From Scortum barcoo (taxonomy: Eukaryota > Chordata > Actinopteri > Centrarchiformes > Terapontidae): 64,000 bases of DNA. A program made the position numbers and the translations under genes. A model generated the notes under the pieces. That model made no database searches, was not told the origin of the DNA, and saw nothing but the letters and a program-made list of their open reading frames with translations. The stretch is taken from positions 3,130,182 through 3,194,181 of the forward strand of contig CM041538.1 of the NCBI GenBank assembly GCA_023238725.1. Direction: 5' to 3'. This document shows, piece after piece, positions 34,699 through 49,163 of this stretch; positions within the stretch are counted from its first letter, which is position 1, and each line of letters opens with the position of its first letter.

Positions 34699-35198
34699 NN
34701 NNNNNNNNNNNNNNNNNNNNNNNNNNNNNNNNNNNNNNNNNNNNNNNNNNNNNNNNNNNNNNNNNNNNNNNNNNNNNNNNNNNNNNNNNNNNNNNNNNNN
34801 NNNNNNNNNNNNNNNNNNNNNNNNNNNNNNNNNNNNNNNNNNNNNNNNNNNNNNNNNNNNNNNNNNNNNNNNNNNNNNNNNNNNNNNNNNNNNNNNNNNN
34901 NNNNNNNNNNNNNNNNNNNNNNNNNNNNNNNNNNNNNNNNNNNNNNNNNNNNNNNNNNNNNNNNNNNNNNNNNNNNNNNNNNNNNNNNNNNNNNNNNNNN
35001 NNNNNNNNNNNNNNNNNNNNNNNNNNNNNNNNNNNNNNNNNNNNNNNNNNNNNNNNNNNNNNNNNNNNNNNNNNNNNNNNNNNNNNNNNNNNNNNNNNNN
35101 NNNNNNNNNNNNNNNNNNNNNNNNNNNNNNNNNNNNNNNNNNNNNNNNNNNNNNNNNNNNNNNNNNNNNNNNNNNNNNNNNNNNNNNNNNNNNNNNNN
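34699..35198. other. Assembly gap, 500 N
   Basis: Exactly 500 unknown bases, a common placeholder length, so the real distance is not known. Sequence features cannot be linked across it with certainty. Confidence 1.
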
Positions 35199-36769
35199 AC
35201 ATACTTTATTTATTTATTTATTTTACCTGTTATCCAGCACAATCTTGAATGACAGCCACTGATTTCATGTTCAGGACTGTTTCCAGAGTCTGTCAAATAA
35301 TGGGGAAGCTTGCATAAAATACCTGCAAAAATACTCTGCATAAGATCAGTTGCAACATTTTTGATGACATGAAAATAACTTATATAGCTTATAGATAATA
35401 CAGCTGCTATTCCTTTTCAGACCATTTAAAAAGAAAATGCCTGTTGAGTGACCAATTAAGGCTCATCACCCCAAACTTGAGCTTCGCAGAACTTTTCTCC
35501 TCCCTGGAATTGTTCATTATGAATACCAGCACCCCCCAGATTTTATAGCACTTTAACAAGGAGATTTTAGAATGGTATCATTTTCATGTTTCTCTGCTTC
35601 ATCTCTCCTGTCGACTGCAACCAAAAAGACAGAACTGAGTGATATGAAGGAGTTCAGTGAAGTATAATGCCAGAGAGGTGTGTCAGTCTTTGAATCAAGT
35701 GGATTGACCGTTTCGCAGTCATATTGGACAAGACAAGTGGAAGTGCCAAGCTCTTAGCACAATTGTCCTTTGATCTATATCTCCATGCCTGAATTCATGC
35801 AGTCCATCAGCCTTATGTAGAGTTTTGCTACTCAAATATCTCCTGTGAAGCAGTTCTATTTGTAACAGCTGGTGTGAAGGAGGTACTTCTTGGAAAGCCC
35901 CTTAGAGGAACATGTTTCACAGTCACAGTGTCCATTACACAAATGTTCTTAAAATGACATGAATTCTTAGATATAGTTCTTTAGGCTTTCACTTCCACAG
36001 CTCCTCTCTCTGAAAAACTGACATTCATCTAAACCTTCCTTTATATTTAAAGCTATTGAATCCCATATTTGCAAAGCTCCAACTTCTGAAACTTAAGTCT
36101 GGTGCCAATTCTTGAGATAAGACTGTAATAGTGGCAGGTCCAAACAATTTAACAAGAAGAAAGCAATATTACATTATATACAGTATGTAATAAAATATAA
36201 TGAATCCCCTTGTGTAATGTCAACAGTTTTGATTTAGGAATTGTCCCATTTCACTTCCACATATAACATGAAACTATGCTATATAACATATAACTTAAGC
36301 AATTATGGCTATATTGCATATCATTAACATTAAGTTTGTGTGTAATTGGAGGAGGCCATGGTGAATAAAAGGCTTTTCATGAGGAATATAAAAGGCCTGA
36401 TGCCCTTTGCATTTGGGTTAAACACTGGGACAACTTCTGACTGACAAAACTGTCCACCAATTTCACCCACAGAAGACAGTATATCAGCTAACTAGTTTAA
36501 ATTGTAGCACAAGTCAATCTCCGAGCAACAAACAATCCACACCTTCAGCAGCACCATGACTTCAGATTGGATAAAAGCAATGATTTCTCACCATCACTTA
36601 AGTTTCTGTGGTAGGACATGATGAGGTATAGGTTGATTTAGCTCTGAATTACCTGCAGCAGCAAAGTTGTTAATGATCAATCACTGCAACAGCCAAAAAA
36701 AAAAAAAAAAAAGGTCACCTGGAGAAACACATCCAAACTGTAAAAACCTGGCACTAGTATTGTAAATGC
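35199..36769. other. Non-coding sequence, nothing recognised
   Basis: Starts with a (TTTA)n patch just after the gap and ends with an A-run at 36695-36711. No exon supported. Confidence 0.45.
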
Positions 36770-37085
36770 TATTTAAGAACACATGAAAACACATAATTTG
36801 ACAACACGTGAACCACAAATTGTGCAAAGTCAACCAAATGCACTCACACACCACAAAAACTAAAAATACAACCAAATTCAGAAACATGTTGTACAGTGTG
36901 AAGCCAATAATGAAAACACACTGCAAAGTGTGAAAACACAACCAAATACAGAAACATGCTGCAGAAACAGAAAACATAACCAAATACAGAGACAGGCTGA
37001 GAAACACTCCAAACAAAACACTGTGAAGAAAACACTGCCGATCTGTGGCTCGTAAGCTACAGCGCTGCCAGCTGCTGTCACTCAA
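36770..37085. repeat. Degenerate tandem array of CAACCAAATACAGAAACA-type units
   Basis: Variants of CAACCAAATACAGAAACATG recur at about 36875, 36945 and 36980, alternating with GCAAAGTGTGAAAACACA-type words, in an A/C-rich degenerate array. It ends with TCGTAAGCTACAGCGCTGCC and GCTGCTGTCACTCAAACATG, an ending that I associate with a dispersed fish repeat. The long minus-strand frame here is a by-product of the array. Confidence 0.6.
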
Positions 37086-39139
37086 ACATGGACCCCAACA
37101 TGCCCTTCCAGCTGCTTAAAGGAAAATAAGCATTTCTCATATTTCTTCTTTAAATATTTATATATAATAAAAACAATTAAAAATATATCTTTAAAACACT
37201 GAATATTTCATTACTGCAAAAAGGAATAACTAACTGTGGATTTAAAGTACACAGCAGGTGCTCGATGGCACAACTCCAGCATTATGTGAGTGTAGTTAAT
37301 CTTAAAGAGTACAGATAATTGAAACTATAGCCTGTACTTTGTTGCATTTGAAGCTCATGAAAATCTCATACCTTAACTGACCAACTGCTTGCCTCAATTT
37401 CCAGAGAATTCTTTGATAGCTCCAAAGATTCACTAAGTCCTCTCTCCATTTTGCTCACGTTAATTATTTTACAGAGTAGAGAGCTGGGCCTCTTTGATGC
37501 CAGAAGATGCCTGAGTCTCTCTCTCTTTGCATGAGCCCCATCTTCTCTTACTCCCACTCTGCTCTCTCTCCATTAGTCACCGCCGCAATCACCAAACCAC
37601 CCTGCAGTGGTGTTACAAGTCTCTCTAAAGCCAATTAAAGGAGCCAGAAACAAATTCATAATTTGGCAAATGGCACTTAAATTGAAATAGTTAAAAGATG
37701 TATGAGAATCTAAACCCTGCTGATGAGTTCATACTCTTCTCCTTCTCCTCAAGGGGAAAAAGAAGAGCATATACACACTCACTCTCAAATGGATGTGCAC
37801 TCATCAGTATACATGCACACAAACACACAGAAATAAACTCAGTCAGGCACACAAAAAATGCACACATGCACACATATGACCGTCGTGAGGCTGCATGTGC
37901 ATTTTTTAACACCAGAGCACACACACTCTCACATGCTGTAGGCTGAGCTGGCAGGTGTAGCACTCTAACCTTTAACTTTTAAAGCCCATGTGTGATGAAT
38001 TATTAAACCAAAACATAATTCAACTCTACTCCATTGGTGTCAAGAAACACCATTGGCTGAACACATAGCAAAACAGCCTAAGGCTCCTTCACTACATGAA
38101 CACAAGTGTACTTCTGCTCTTTTATTGTTATTGCCTTTTTTTTTCTCTTCATGTTTGTTTCATTCTCTTCATGCTTTCTTTTCTGCTTTCCCTTCTTATG
38201 CTGCTCTCTCCTCAGTCTTTTTTCATAGTGTACTGGCTACCCTATCTCAGTCTTCTCTAACACACACTTTCACAACAGTGCCAAAGATGCAGTGGATAAA
38301 AAATTGATTGGCATTATGATTTGATCAATAGATGGACATGAAAATGTGATGCGGCTGCTCCCGGGGTGTTGTTGATGGAGAGGAGTTAGATGTTTGAGTG
38401 AGAAGGGAAACGCCTCTGAGACCCAAAGATACAGCTGACACACAGAGAGGCCCGGCTATAAGCCGTATGGGTAGAGTCAGCGTGTGTGCTGTCATTTAAA
38501 ATAAAGTATTTCTACTGGGAGTCAAAAAGAGGAGCTATCAGGCTCAGGATGATTGGCAGGCAGGGGAGAGGTGAGGTTTTCATTGTGTTTGCTGGGGATT
38601 AAAGATGAATGTGAGAGGAATCTCTCTCCCCTGAGACCTGATCTGTGGGCATGGATTATGTGTGTGTCTGGGTGCGTGTCCTCTTACTGCCTCCATTGCT
38701 GTCACTTTTGATCACAGCCCATCAAACCGACTGAAAGCTGAGCTGACAGAACTGTTTAATAAACACAGACATCCCCTCGGCACACACACACACACAAGGG
38801 TAGAAAACTTTGAAGAGACAATAAGATCCCCTCACCACACCACATGTTTCCATAAACTCTCTTTATTTATATACTGATGATTGGAGACACCTTCTGCCAG
38901 ACCTGGGAGGGATATACGGATGTATTGAATATGAGATGCCAAGGATGGCTATCAACCTGAAAGGACTGCTGCAAAGTTTGGGGAATTTAGAGTATTATTG
39001 ACAAAGTTAGCCTTGAGCTAGTGAACTGATGAATTGTGAGCAAAGCAAACAATTATTTAGTTAATGGAGAAAGTAATCAGCACATTAACCCAAAATAAAA
39101 ATGCTCATTATAGTCGTATACAAAACAGCTGAAAATGAG
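37086..39139. other. Non-coding sequence, nothing recognised
   Basis: Pyrimidine-rich near 38110-38220 and a short (CA)n at 38780-38797. No gene supported. Confidence 0.45.
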
Positions 39140-39310
39140 TGCTGCACAAAAAATGCATGGCCCAGGACAGGAGGGCTCTGCAGCAATGATCATTGGTACC
39201 ATCTACCAGGCAGCATCACTGCTCAGAACCTAAAACATACACTATCTGTTCACCCTTCTTCCATCAGGCAAGACATACAGAAGTTTCAGCGTAGTGTGGT
39301 GTATAGCAGG
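39140..39310 (+). pseudogene. Possible LINE C-terminal relic
   Basis: CACCCTTCTTCCATCAGGCA followed by AGACATACAGAAG resembles the Leu-Leu-Pro-Ser-Gly-Lys-Arg-Tyr-Arg region near the end of fish LINE ORF2, with an upstream degraded match. Too altered to assign a family. Confidence 0.4.
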
Positions 39311-42300
39311 TACTTTTTGCAGCCATGCTTACGAGGTGTCTGGTACTGTGAAACATACAAAACGCCACTCTGCTCCAATGTTAAAAGAATTGAGCTGGAA
39401 ATTTTGTTGCATTTTATGTTTAGGAAAGTTGACCCACTTGCGATCCTCTTAGAATGGACCATAAGACACCTTTTAGGAGCCGCAGTTTGTTGGGTGTGCC
39501 GTGTGAAGACTGTTTGCACGGAGACAATCTCCATTTTTCTCCAAATTGTTAAGAGGCTGATTACACCTCTGCTCTGGTCGAATTTAGGGTGAACTATACT
39601 GGGAATGTTGTGAAGTCAATTTCAGTGTACTAATAATAATGATAAAGATGAAAGTTCCCTCTATTTGAAGCTGTTTTTTTATTTTTTTTTTGTTTTTAGC
39701 AGGGCCAGTGTTAATGGTTTGGCTCTATTGTTTTGTCATCCTGACTAAATGAGTTTCCTTCTGTCGATAATGAATTGAAAAGTGCTTTGATTTGATTTCA
39801 GTCAAACACAGTCTGTGCACACCCACACAAACAGCAGTCACCATGGCTCTGTAGGGCCTATAATCCAACCATCAGGCGTTAAACTAATGTGCGCTATTGT
39901 AAACTATTGTTCCTGCTCAAATCCTTATGTCATGGTTGTTGTGCTTAACTTTTACTTTTGGTGTGTACATTGTATTTTAGTAGTGCCTAAATCGTTGCCA
40001 CTTACAGGTACAATCAGCTGCCAGCAGTAGCAGTCAGTGCATGTCTTCACATTGACAAGTGTTAATGCCAAGCGTTATGTAGAGCAAATGATCCACCAGG
40101 GACACAAGGATGATTGTGTTGTCTGTGTTCTCATCACTTCAAATCTGGGACAGCCTCCCAGAAACCTGCTGTATTCTTCGCTTCTTTTTTGCAGCACGTT
40201 CTTCAATAGACTCTGCATCACTCTTTGAGTTAGCAGGAGCACCATATGTTTCCTGGGAGCACAAAGGACATTTGATTCTTTTAATGGCACCCTCCACTCT
40301 TCCCTTTCTCTGATGTTTTTCCTCCTCTGTTCTTTCTTCTCTTTTTCCACCTTTTTCTTCTCCACCTTTTCTATTCTCTCATTTCTCATGTCTTCACCCT
40401 CCCCTCTCACCCTCTACACATCTCCCCTTCTTCTTCGTGCATTTCTCCCTCATCTTTTTTACTTTTATCCTCACATCCTGATCTCTTAATTTCTTATGTT
40501 TTTCTCCTCTTCCATCCTCTTCACCACCCCTTCATCTCCCTTCTCTCATCAATTTTCCATGCCTTTTTCTTATTTCCTACCCTTCTTAGCTCTTCTCTTT
40601 TCAGGTCAGGTGATACCTAACCTTTATGTATTACAGAAACCTTCCCACACACACTTTACAGCAGTGGCAGATATATGGGCCATGAATATTCATACTGTGC
40701 GTTATGTGCGCGGAGTCACCAGTTATTATACTTTTCCTTGGTTCCTTTTAGTTTTTGGGATGTCTGTAAACAGGCGCTGTAACACGAGGACGCGTAAGGA
40801 TTCTTTGTAGGTTAATTTATTCAGAAAGACCTGCCATTGTTTTGCTGACAAGCACATCCAAACCCCAGTGAGACAAGCTTTTATACAAACACAGCAATAT
40901 GGAACTACTTGGCCTGGAAGCTGTGCAGTGAGAATCAAGGTTGAGTGATTTACTGAAGGGCACGACAGCAATTCAGCACCTGGTTGAAAACTATCAACAT
41001 CCAGTTTCTACAAAAGTAGAGACACAAAACACCAGAGAAATGTAATCTGCACTGTAAATGTCAGCCTGTGTGTGTATGTGTGTGTGTGTGTAGGTGTGTT
41101 CTTTCCACCTTAAGGTCAATGAAAGGTCTAATTTAAATTTTACAAGAGAAAACATACCCACAAACCCATTTTATCATTGTTGATATTCAGTAATACGGAG
41201 TGTATTTATAACTAATGCAGTCTGTTTTACTCAGTGTATTGTGTGATATTCACATTTAAAATAACTGGAAAACAAATAACCCCCTGATTTTTTCTTTCTG
41301 TTTCTATTTCATTACTGAATTATAAATAAATAGAAGTTGATTAAGTAACAACTAGCTTCCTTTTCGTGGTTCAACGTGCAGAACTGTGGCAGTTTGTGTG
41401 TGTGTGTGTGTGTTTTGTGTGTGGTCTAGCATCAGGTGCAGGTAGAGAGCAGGGCAGTAACTCACAGGACGGCTGATACACGCCTGTGAGTTTTTGTGAG
41501 TATGTGGGCAGATTGTTGATGAGCCACACACACATTGCCGCACCCTTTAGTGATTAACTACACGTTTCTGCACTGCCCTGTGTCTTCAGTGGGGTTGGAA
41601 ATGGACATTTTGCATACTTATTTTTTTCTACTAGCAAAAGTGGTTTTCCTGACAGTGACTGAGGAGATCATTCACTTTTTCATTTCAACATATTTATAAG
41701 GAAAATTGACAAAATTTTACAAATCTTTGTCATGCAATTTCAGTGATCTCTATTGCAAACTACACTGCTACACAATAACATCAATAACTATGGATCATAT
41801 AATATTAGAGCCATGAAGTTTTTTATTACAAAAGTGTGGTGCTGTAAATGCAGAGTAACTTTATGTAGCTCTATTTGTCACTCAAGGAAACCCAAGTAGA
41901 GACGAACCACCAAAATACTGTCATCTATTTTTGTCTTTTTCTTTTTTTTTTATCTTATTGTACAGTTGACGTAAGAAACTTCATCATTCAGCCTATCTGC
42001 GCTGTGTGGCTTAAAGCAACTACACAGAGTAGTTTATAGAAAACTGTGCCTACATTGTTTAGTCAAACTTGGCTGTCAAACATTACAGAGCTTGAGCCTC
42101 GCGTCTGTCCTCTACACATCAACATGAGCCTCAGTGATCCAGGGATTATGCAGTTCCTCTACTACTACTCTACTGATGGGTAAACCTGCAGGGCCTTTTT
42201 ACACTAACTGTGTAAAACTTGAAAATAGGCCACATGCAAGTAATTTAAAGCTCGAACTGCAATGTTGACTGCATCTACTAAGAAATGAAAGACGGCAAGA

Positions 42301-42880
42301 CATTAGCAACAGCAAAATTCAGCTCCCCCCGAGAATAAATATTGGTGTATGTGCAAACCTTTGTGTGCACATTTAATGAAAACTATGGCACAATGAGAGT
42401 TGATTTATGAACATTATTAATATTTTATAATTGATTGATTTAAATTGTTTATTTGTGAACAGATTGTGTTCAGCTTCCTCACATTTTTGGGGAGTTTGCG
42501 ACAATCATTTTAACCTCATAACCTTTCCTTTTAAAACACCTCTGCATTTTGCACCTGGTCTTCAATGCTTGAGGCTTTGTAAGTTCAGAGGAATGAGCCG
42601 TCAATTAAACTTATTTCTGCTTTTCCTACTATCATGCATTCTTCCTTTAAATGCATATGGACAAAGGTGCACTTCACTGCTGGCATGTAAAGTTTGTTGG
42701 AAACTGTGCTTTCTGCTTCTTTGATAAACAAAAACAGAAAAATGTAAATAATAAATCTTGAGGTAGAGAAAACTGGAACACACACACACATACAGTGTCT
42801 GGCCATGTTGTCTATAATACTTTTTTAATCTTTATCTATATATACATTTTTTACCTTATTCTTATTTGCTATTTCTGTGT
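39311..42880. other. Non-coding sequence, nothing recognised
   Basis: Pyrimidine-rich at 40300-40600, with (TG)n runs near 41067-41092 and 41394-41412. None of the open frames shows a motif or splice context. Confidence 0.45.
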
Positions 42881-42962
42881 ATGTACATTGAGACCCATGA
42901 AAGACGCAGAGCCAGATTCCCTGTATGTGCAGACATATTTGGCCAATAAAGTTGATTCTGAT
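42881..42962 (+). mobile_element. LINE 3' tail fragment
   Basis: The end GGCCAATAAAGTTGATTCTG is the 3' terminus of a common fish LINE, with an AATAAA signal inside. Only about 80 bases are present, in the plus orientation. Confidence 0.6.
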
Positions 42963-44284
42963 AAAAACAAGCTATACTGTACAACAAACTGTCAATCTGC
43001 TGCTGTCTGTATTTGTTTTTGACCCCTGATGATGCACACATTCACCCACATACACACACATAGGACCATCTGCTGCTGTAATGAGCATGGCTGAGTGCCG
43101 CCATTTGCAGTATCAATCTTCCAGGTTACATATGTCATGCAATGCCATGCAGAGACAGCAGGCGCGGGGGCAAGCCTTTATGGTCGCCAAAGTGTGAATT
43201 AATTAGCACCATGTCTGAGGGTTCTCGTTCACTTCTCCCCAATATGTCACACCCTATGATCTAACAAGGCCTTGAGCAGATAAAAAGCACAAGCTGAAGC
43301 AAAGTCACTCTCTGGCACACCCTTAAATCGTCCTCCAGCACATGAGCTAAGTCTGAATAGAGGAAATGAATTTCTTCTCTCAATTCTATCTTTTTTTCCT
43401 CCTGGGTATGTATTCACTGACATGAGTATAAAAGCAAAACATAGATAGTGTCTTGCATCTTTTTAGCTTTTTTTTTCATGTTGTGATGATCTGAAGATGA
43501 TAATGATTATAGAATCTAACAGCTGTTTGACAGGTTAAATGTTTTCAGATGCATCTGTATTTCTCCTACACTGTTGTCACACGCAATTATGGGTAATGGA
43601 GGTTTAACTCTGCATTTATCCAATTAAAGCTTTGCCAATTATGTATGTTCATAATTGCTTGTCTCTGGGAGAAAGAATTTTTCTTTGATTTTGTTCCGTG
43701 TCAGTAAAATCAAGACACACACACACATGCAGTGTGTTTGGCAAGAAGTACTGCCGTTGGGACCATCTGTTATTAAAGCTCAGGCTTGTTGAAGCAGGGA
43801 AAAGATGTCTTCCAGAAACCAGCTCATTGCATGTCTTGTGTCTGCAAATATTAGTCCTGGCACTGGCCATGGGTGCTGGCTATGTATGAGTTCTTGCATG
43901 AATAGCAGTGTGTGTGAGATTGCTTTCTATTAATGAGCATAAAGGCTTTGCAGTTGCATCAGAAATCACCACAATCACAGCAACCACATCTGGCAACATC
44001 GTGAACTGCAGTGAATAATTGGCTATGCACAAATAATGTCTTAAAGGCCCTGAAAGACAAGGTTCACATAAGTCTTTGGTCTCATTTAGCTAATTAGTAA
44101 GTCATTTAGAGAAGGTAACTGAACAAATGAGGAGAACTCTCTGATCACTATCTGCTGTTTGCATAGTTAAAACAGATGTTTCCTAAATCTTAACTGACCA
44201 ACCCGTAACACTGTGCACATCAAACGCATGAAAGGAATATATTTCAGAATATAAAATGTTAATTATCATTTTACTCTATTTTGT
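42963..44284. other. Non-coding sequence, nothing recognised
   Basis: No exon or repeat end supported. Confidence 0.45.
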
Positions 44285-44650
44285 TTCAAGTTTATTTTTC
44301 ACATATAATCTAACTGCTTATAGTGGAATTTTTGTATGTCAGCTCCAGTAAAGAATAAGGGTAAAATAGAGTAAGAATAAAAAATAAAATAAGATTAGAT
44401 AATAAATGTTGACAATAATAATAATTTTGACTAATAAGTAATTAAATATCTTCACGAATCAATTCTTAGGCAGTGTCTTCATTCGGGATCTTATTGGTCT
44501 GAAAGCAGAAGCTCTTCCTAAGCCTCTCAGTGCTGGCCTGGTATATCTGCAATCTTCTTTAGTGGGGAGAAAAGACCATTATCTGGGTGGCTTATGATTC
44601 TCCCAGCCTTAGTCTTACACCAATTTACTGGTGTAAATGTCCTTTGTCCT
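44285..44650. repeat. Dispersed retroposon-like fragment, family unsure
   Basis: An A/T-rich start (TCAAGTTTATTTTTCACATA) is followed by AGAAGCTCTTCCTAAGCC, TGATTCTCCCAGCC and GTGTAAATGTCC. The order resembles a minus-oriented LINE-derived repeat in fish. Assignment rests on resemblance only. Confidence 0.4.
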
Positions 44651-47600
44651 TGTGCTCCTGTTTAGTGCTGGTGAAAACAACAGTGAAGTTACAAGCCGTA
44701 AAATCAAAACAATATGCCAAAAGACGCTGAAACACTCAGTGAAGGTCCATATTACCCGATGTCATGTGACCCATTGTTTACACATTGATTAGTGCAGCTT
44801 TAAACATGTGTAGGAAGGTTGTAGGTTAACAGAGATTTACAGTTAAAGCCACTGTGGTTAATTTGTAGAAAAACACAACGTTCCCAGTGAAATCAGTCCA
44901 TGTGTTGATTTGGGTTGGACCTGTTTGGGTAAGGTGTGCACCACTTTCTTTCTGTGACAGAGTAGAAGTAACACTGAATTTGTCATAGAATCTGCAGAGA
45001 CCCCCAGATTTCCCTTCAGTTCAGTATTGATGACTTGAAACTCAACACAATTCAGGCTGCTACTCAAATGATTTCTTTTCTCGTCACCTTCCACAGAGAT
45101 TCAAAGTACCTTTTTGAAACAGTCTACCCTGCCGTCTTTCATCTGGCAAATCTAATTATTCCATTTTGCTATGTTGCTACAAACATGCTTGAACCTTGAA
45201 CTGTGAGTGTTGAGAAAAGCTCTTCTCTGGCACAGGAGTGTGGTTCGCTCTTGGCCTGAAGGCAGCAGATGGCTCATTGTCACAACAGCAGCGTAGCTAC
45301 CAGCTGAACCCCAGTTCAGCTCCAGCCCACAGCTTTTTTATTCCCTCTGCTCCAAGGCCCTGAGCTTACTTCATCCCCGCTGTGATCGCTATCTCAACAA
45401 ATCATGTTTTTGAGTGGGAGAATAAAGCAGTAATGTCTTTGACCCCGTGTGGACCCAGCAGAGGATAGGGAAGCCTCCGGTACCGTTATATTATGAAATC
45501 TGATGCTTGAAAAGTTAAAAGTAAACACTCAAGTCAAAGAGCCTCTTTAGCCTCAACTTGTGGCTGCCAAATGCTTTAAAGTGAGCTTTAACATTTGTAT
45601 GAAAGAATGATCTGCGCATCTGTACAAACTTAGATTGACAAACAAATTCCAGTTGGTCGAGGGGAATATTCCCAAAATGGATACTTGACGCTGGGGCCTG
45701 ATGCTAGATGTGATAGAGACACTGTTCTAGTGTGTGTGCATGTGTTAGCATCCTAACAGCATAAACTACGATGGTTATTACTCTAAACATTATACCTACT
45801 AAACGTGAATGTCAGCATCGTGATTGGGAGCATGTCAGCAGTTCAAGAGGCTCACAAGGCTGACAGCTCTCTGTCTTGTTAAACTTTGTGTCCGGCCTCA
45901 GTGCTAAATGTTCACTTGTGTACTGATTGAATCAGTTTATATGTTTCTATTTTGTGTGTCAGTGTGTAAGGTCAGCTGGGGTGGCTGTTTTTCCCAAATA
46001 CCCGATGTTGCACACATTCACACGTACTGTTAAACTGGCAAAAACTTTTCCCTTACTGCAGCTGATTTATCGCTGTGAGGGCCTGCTCCGTCAATTACTG
46101 GGTTTAAGAGAATAAATATAATATGGCCCCAGGTAACCTTAATCACCCTCAGTAGCAGCAGAAAAAGACATTTACCTGTGTGAAAAGACTTACCACTTTA
46201 TCGCTTTAGCAGACACACATGTATGCTGATATGTTTGTTTGTGCACTCAAGCACAAGTTGAAAAGAGAAACTGAATGCCGCCCCTCCCACTCCTACTGTA
46301 CTTACCATGCTGCATCTATTCATGTGCCGTCGTTACATAACTTAACTACATAGTTTATGGTTTATTCATGAGGCCTATTTTGGCCCAGAGAACTGGGTGT
46401 CCTGAATCAGAGGAGAATCTCTCCATCTCTCCACGGGCCTCAGGGGAAAACAGGCAGGCGGGCGAATGAGATCGCAGACTCGGACAAAATTACCACTTCA
46501 CTGTGAGAGAAAGAGGAAATGATCTCCCTCACCTGCTCTGCCTCTTCCATCCACCCATTTGACCATCATCATTTCATTTTCTCGCCTGCCTCATCTGTAT
46601 ACATGTGCCTTTGGGGATGTGTGTGTGTGTAAGTGCTGCGGCGCTCTGAATGTAATGCTGCCACTCTCGATGTCTGCATGCATGTATTTATGTCAACTGG
46701 CACCGCAAATGATGCTAACAATCTGAATGGGACAGGAGCTGGCTGAGAGGCTGTGTCAGTCGTGCGTCACTGAGACTACACTATAGCTTCTCTGTGTGTG
46801 TTAGAGAGAGAGAGAGAGAGAGAGAAAAACTGCGAAGGTAGCTGGCATGTCACAGGAGAGCCCTCTGCTGTTTAAAGTACCAACCACTCAGCATGTCCTC
46901 TACTCGAATTTTTTTCTTTTTTTCTCCGACGCTGACGATTAGATTTGTGTAAATGTTTACACCTGAAAAGGGTCTTTCAATAAATGTCTTTACTCCAAAT
47001 ATGTTTCACACATAGGGCACTGTCACAATATCAGATGCATTTGCTCCCTGTCTTTTCATTCAGTCGTCTCTTGAATAATACAAAATGACTGGAGGTTTGG
47101 CTGAAAAGGCTCCTCGCTGTAAGCAACAGGGAAGGAAACGTGGAGAGGGAACCGCTCTCTGGCAGTCTCAGTCTCCTTTCTCCACCTCTGCATGTTTAAA
47201 ACATGTATTCAGACATGAAGGTTTCAACCTGAACGGCTGTTTCATCATTTCATGCAAAATGGCATCTCAATCAGAATTTGAGAATCGAGATTTGATTGAC
47301 TTGAGACCATGATTACACGTTAGTTGTGCAGAAAACATAAAGTGCAATGACAATATGTATTTATACGTAATTGGGCAGTATAAATAGTATTTGGCATGTT
47401 TCAATTATTCATTGTAGTTAGATTCTTGTATTTTAACTAAAGTTGGAGTTTTGACTTTCCAGAATGAAAAATATATATATATGTGAACTTTATTGTTTTT
47501 TGGGGGGGGGAAATGGAAACATGGGAGACACAAAGCATAACAGGGCTTTTCTGGACTAACATTATGTTAACTGGTATTCAAATTTAAATGGCCAATGGGA

Positions 47601-49163
47601 TGGCCAAGGTCTAAATTTTATTTGCGATCCAACCCTGAAGCGATGAGATGAATGACCCAGAGTAAACTCTTAATCTTACACCTATTTTAGGTCAGTGGAG
47701 GAAATTACTGTTGGCTTGTATTGATGAATTTTGAATGTTTTTTTTTTTTTAACAGAATAAATGCAACAAAGGCCCTGATCCAGAACAAAGCAAAAAGAGT
47801 TTTCACACATAGTCTTAATATAGACTTAATTGATGTGGGATCACCACAACCACTCTGAAATCCAACACATTCAGACTTTGATCACTGTGAAGTTTTCTGA
47901 ACATTTAGACGTGTTTAGCTTGGACAGAATGTAACAGAAAGGTAGAAAAAAAAACTGAAAAAGACAAAATGGAAAAACAAATTCAGCATGAAGAGAAAAA
48001 TGTACAATGATGGAAAGAAAGTGCAAAATAGACCAGGAGGAAGTGGCACCAGCAGCACATATTGAAACACAAAGATCATTTGGGCAAAGGTCAACTGAGT
48101 GGGTGATTTCTTTTCTAATGTCAAGATATTAAAAATGTATGTGACAACATGCTCCACATGGTCCGGTCCAAATGGTAAAGTGACATTTCAGATGTGTACC
48201 CTGAGTTTCTTTTTCTTTTTTTTTACAGTATATTACAGCTGATATTGACTCACATACCAACACTCATAGGGCAACCCGGTATTGAGACTTGTTATTAGGT
48301 GGATTTATGTTTTTTTTATTGGTAAACTAACCAATGAAAGCTTTGAAAACAAAGCTTTTGGAGTCATTCAGTCTTCAGTCTCATCTTGTAAGTCTTCTTT
48401 GTGCTCATCATTAAACCATTTAAAATTGCAAAAGTCCAAAGTGGAGAAAGACGTTCTTACTTATTAACTGTGCGCAGTCCAGTTATTTAACCTCCTCCTT
48501 GGAGGATTCAAGTCATTCACCAAGAGTTGGTAGACCTATATCTTCTCAAGAAATTCTGCAAAAATATTGTTCCTTTAGCAAACAAGGTTAAGGAGGGTTT
48601 TTCTCCCTTCAGTAACTCTATAATGGTCAGTCAAGAGTGAAATTCAAGAGTGTGTGAACACCCAGAAACATACAACACAGAAGCTGAGAGAGCTACTGTG
48701 ACTGACTAGTGCCAGCACGTTCCCAACTTCTAACTGTGTTACCATTTAGTTTGTCAGCTCCATTGTTCCCCTACCAGTCCTGCGACTCAGTATACAACAT
48801 TTGGTCTCTGCCTTGGTCCGATGAAAATAAATAATTATCCTCCTGTCCTACCTCTAGGCCAGACAAATTCACAGAGCTATTGACGACAGCTGAATGGTGT
48901 TTCATCCCTGGAATGTAACTTAGACAGATGGTAGTGATTTCATTATTATCTAAAATGTCAGGTCGGACGAGGAAATGAGGGGAGGGAAGGTCATGACTGG
49001 AGAGGAGGAGGAGAACGGAGGAAACACGAGAGGAGATGCTCATGCTAGTTTGTTCTACCTTCCACTTCACTCCAACTGTCATCTCTCTTTAGTTTGGATT
49101 GTCTTTTACTTTCTGTTATGTCACGGCCTCTTTTCTGCCTCTCTTCCTCCATCATTATCTCTC

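Noticed and set aside
34651..35248. Frames of nearly 200 codons across the N run
   Set aside because: Almost all residues are unknown bases, so there is no coding evidence.
36681..37085. Minus-strand frame of 134 codons as a membrane protein gene
   Set aside because: The hydrophobic peptide follows from the tandem A/C-rich units and a poly(A) run, not from a conserved protein.
39101..39592. Open frame of 163 codons on the plus strand
   Set aside because: It has no family motif and no splice context, and its first part overlaps a degraded LINE relic, so chance is the better explanation.
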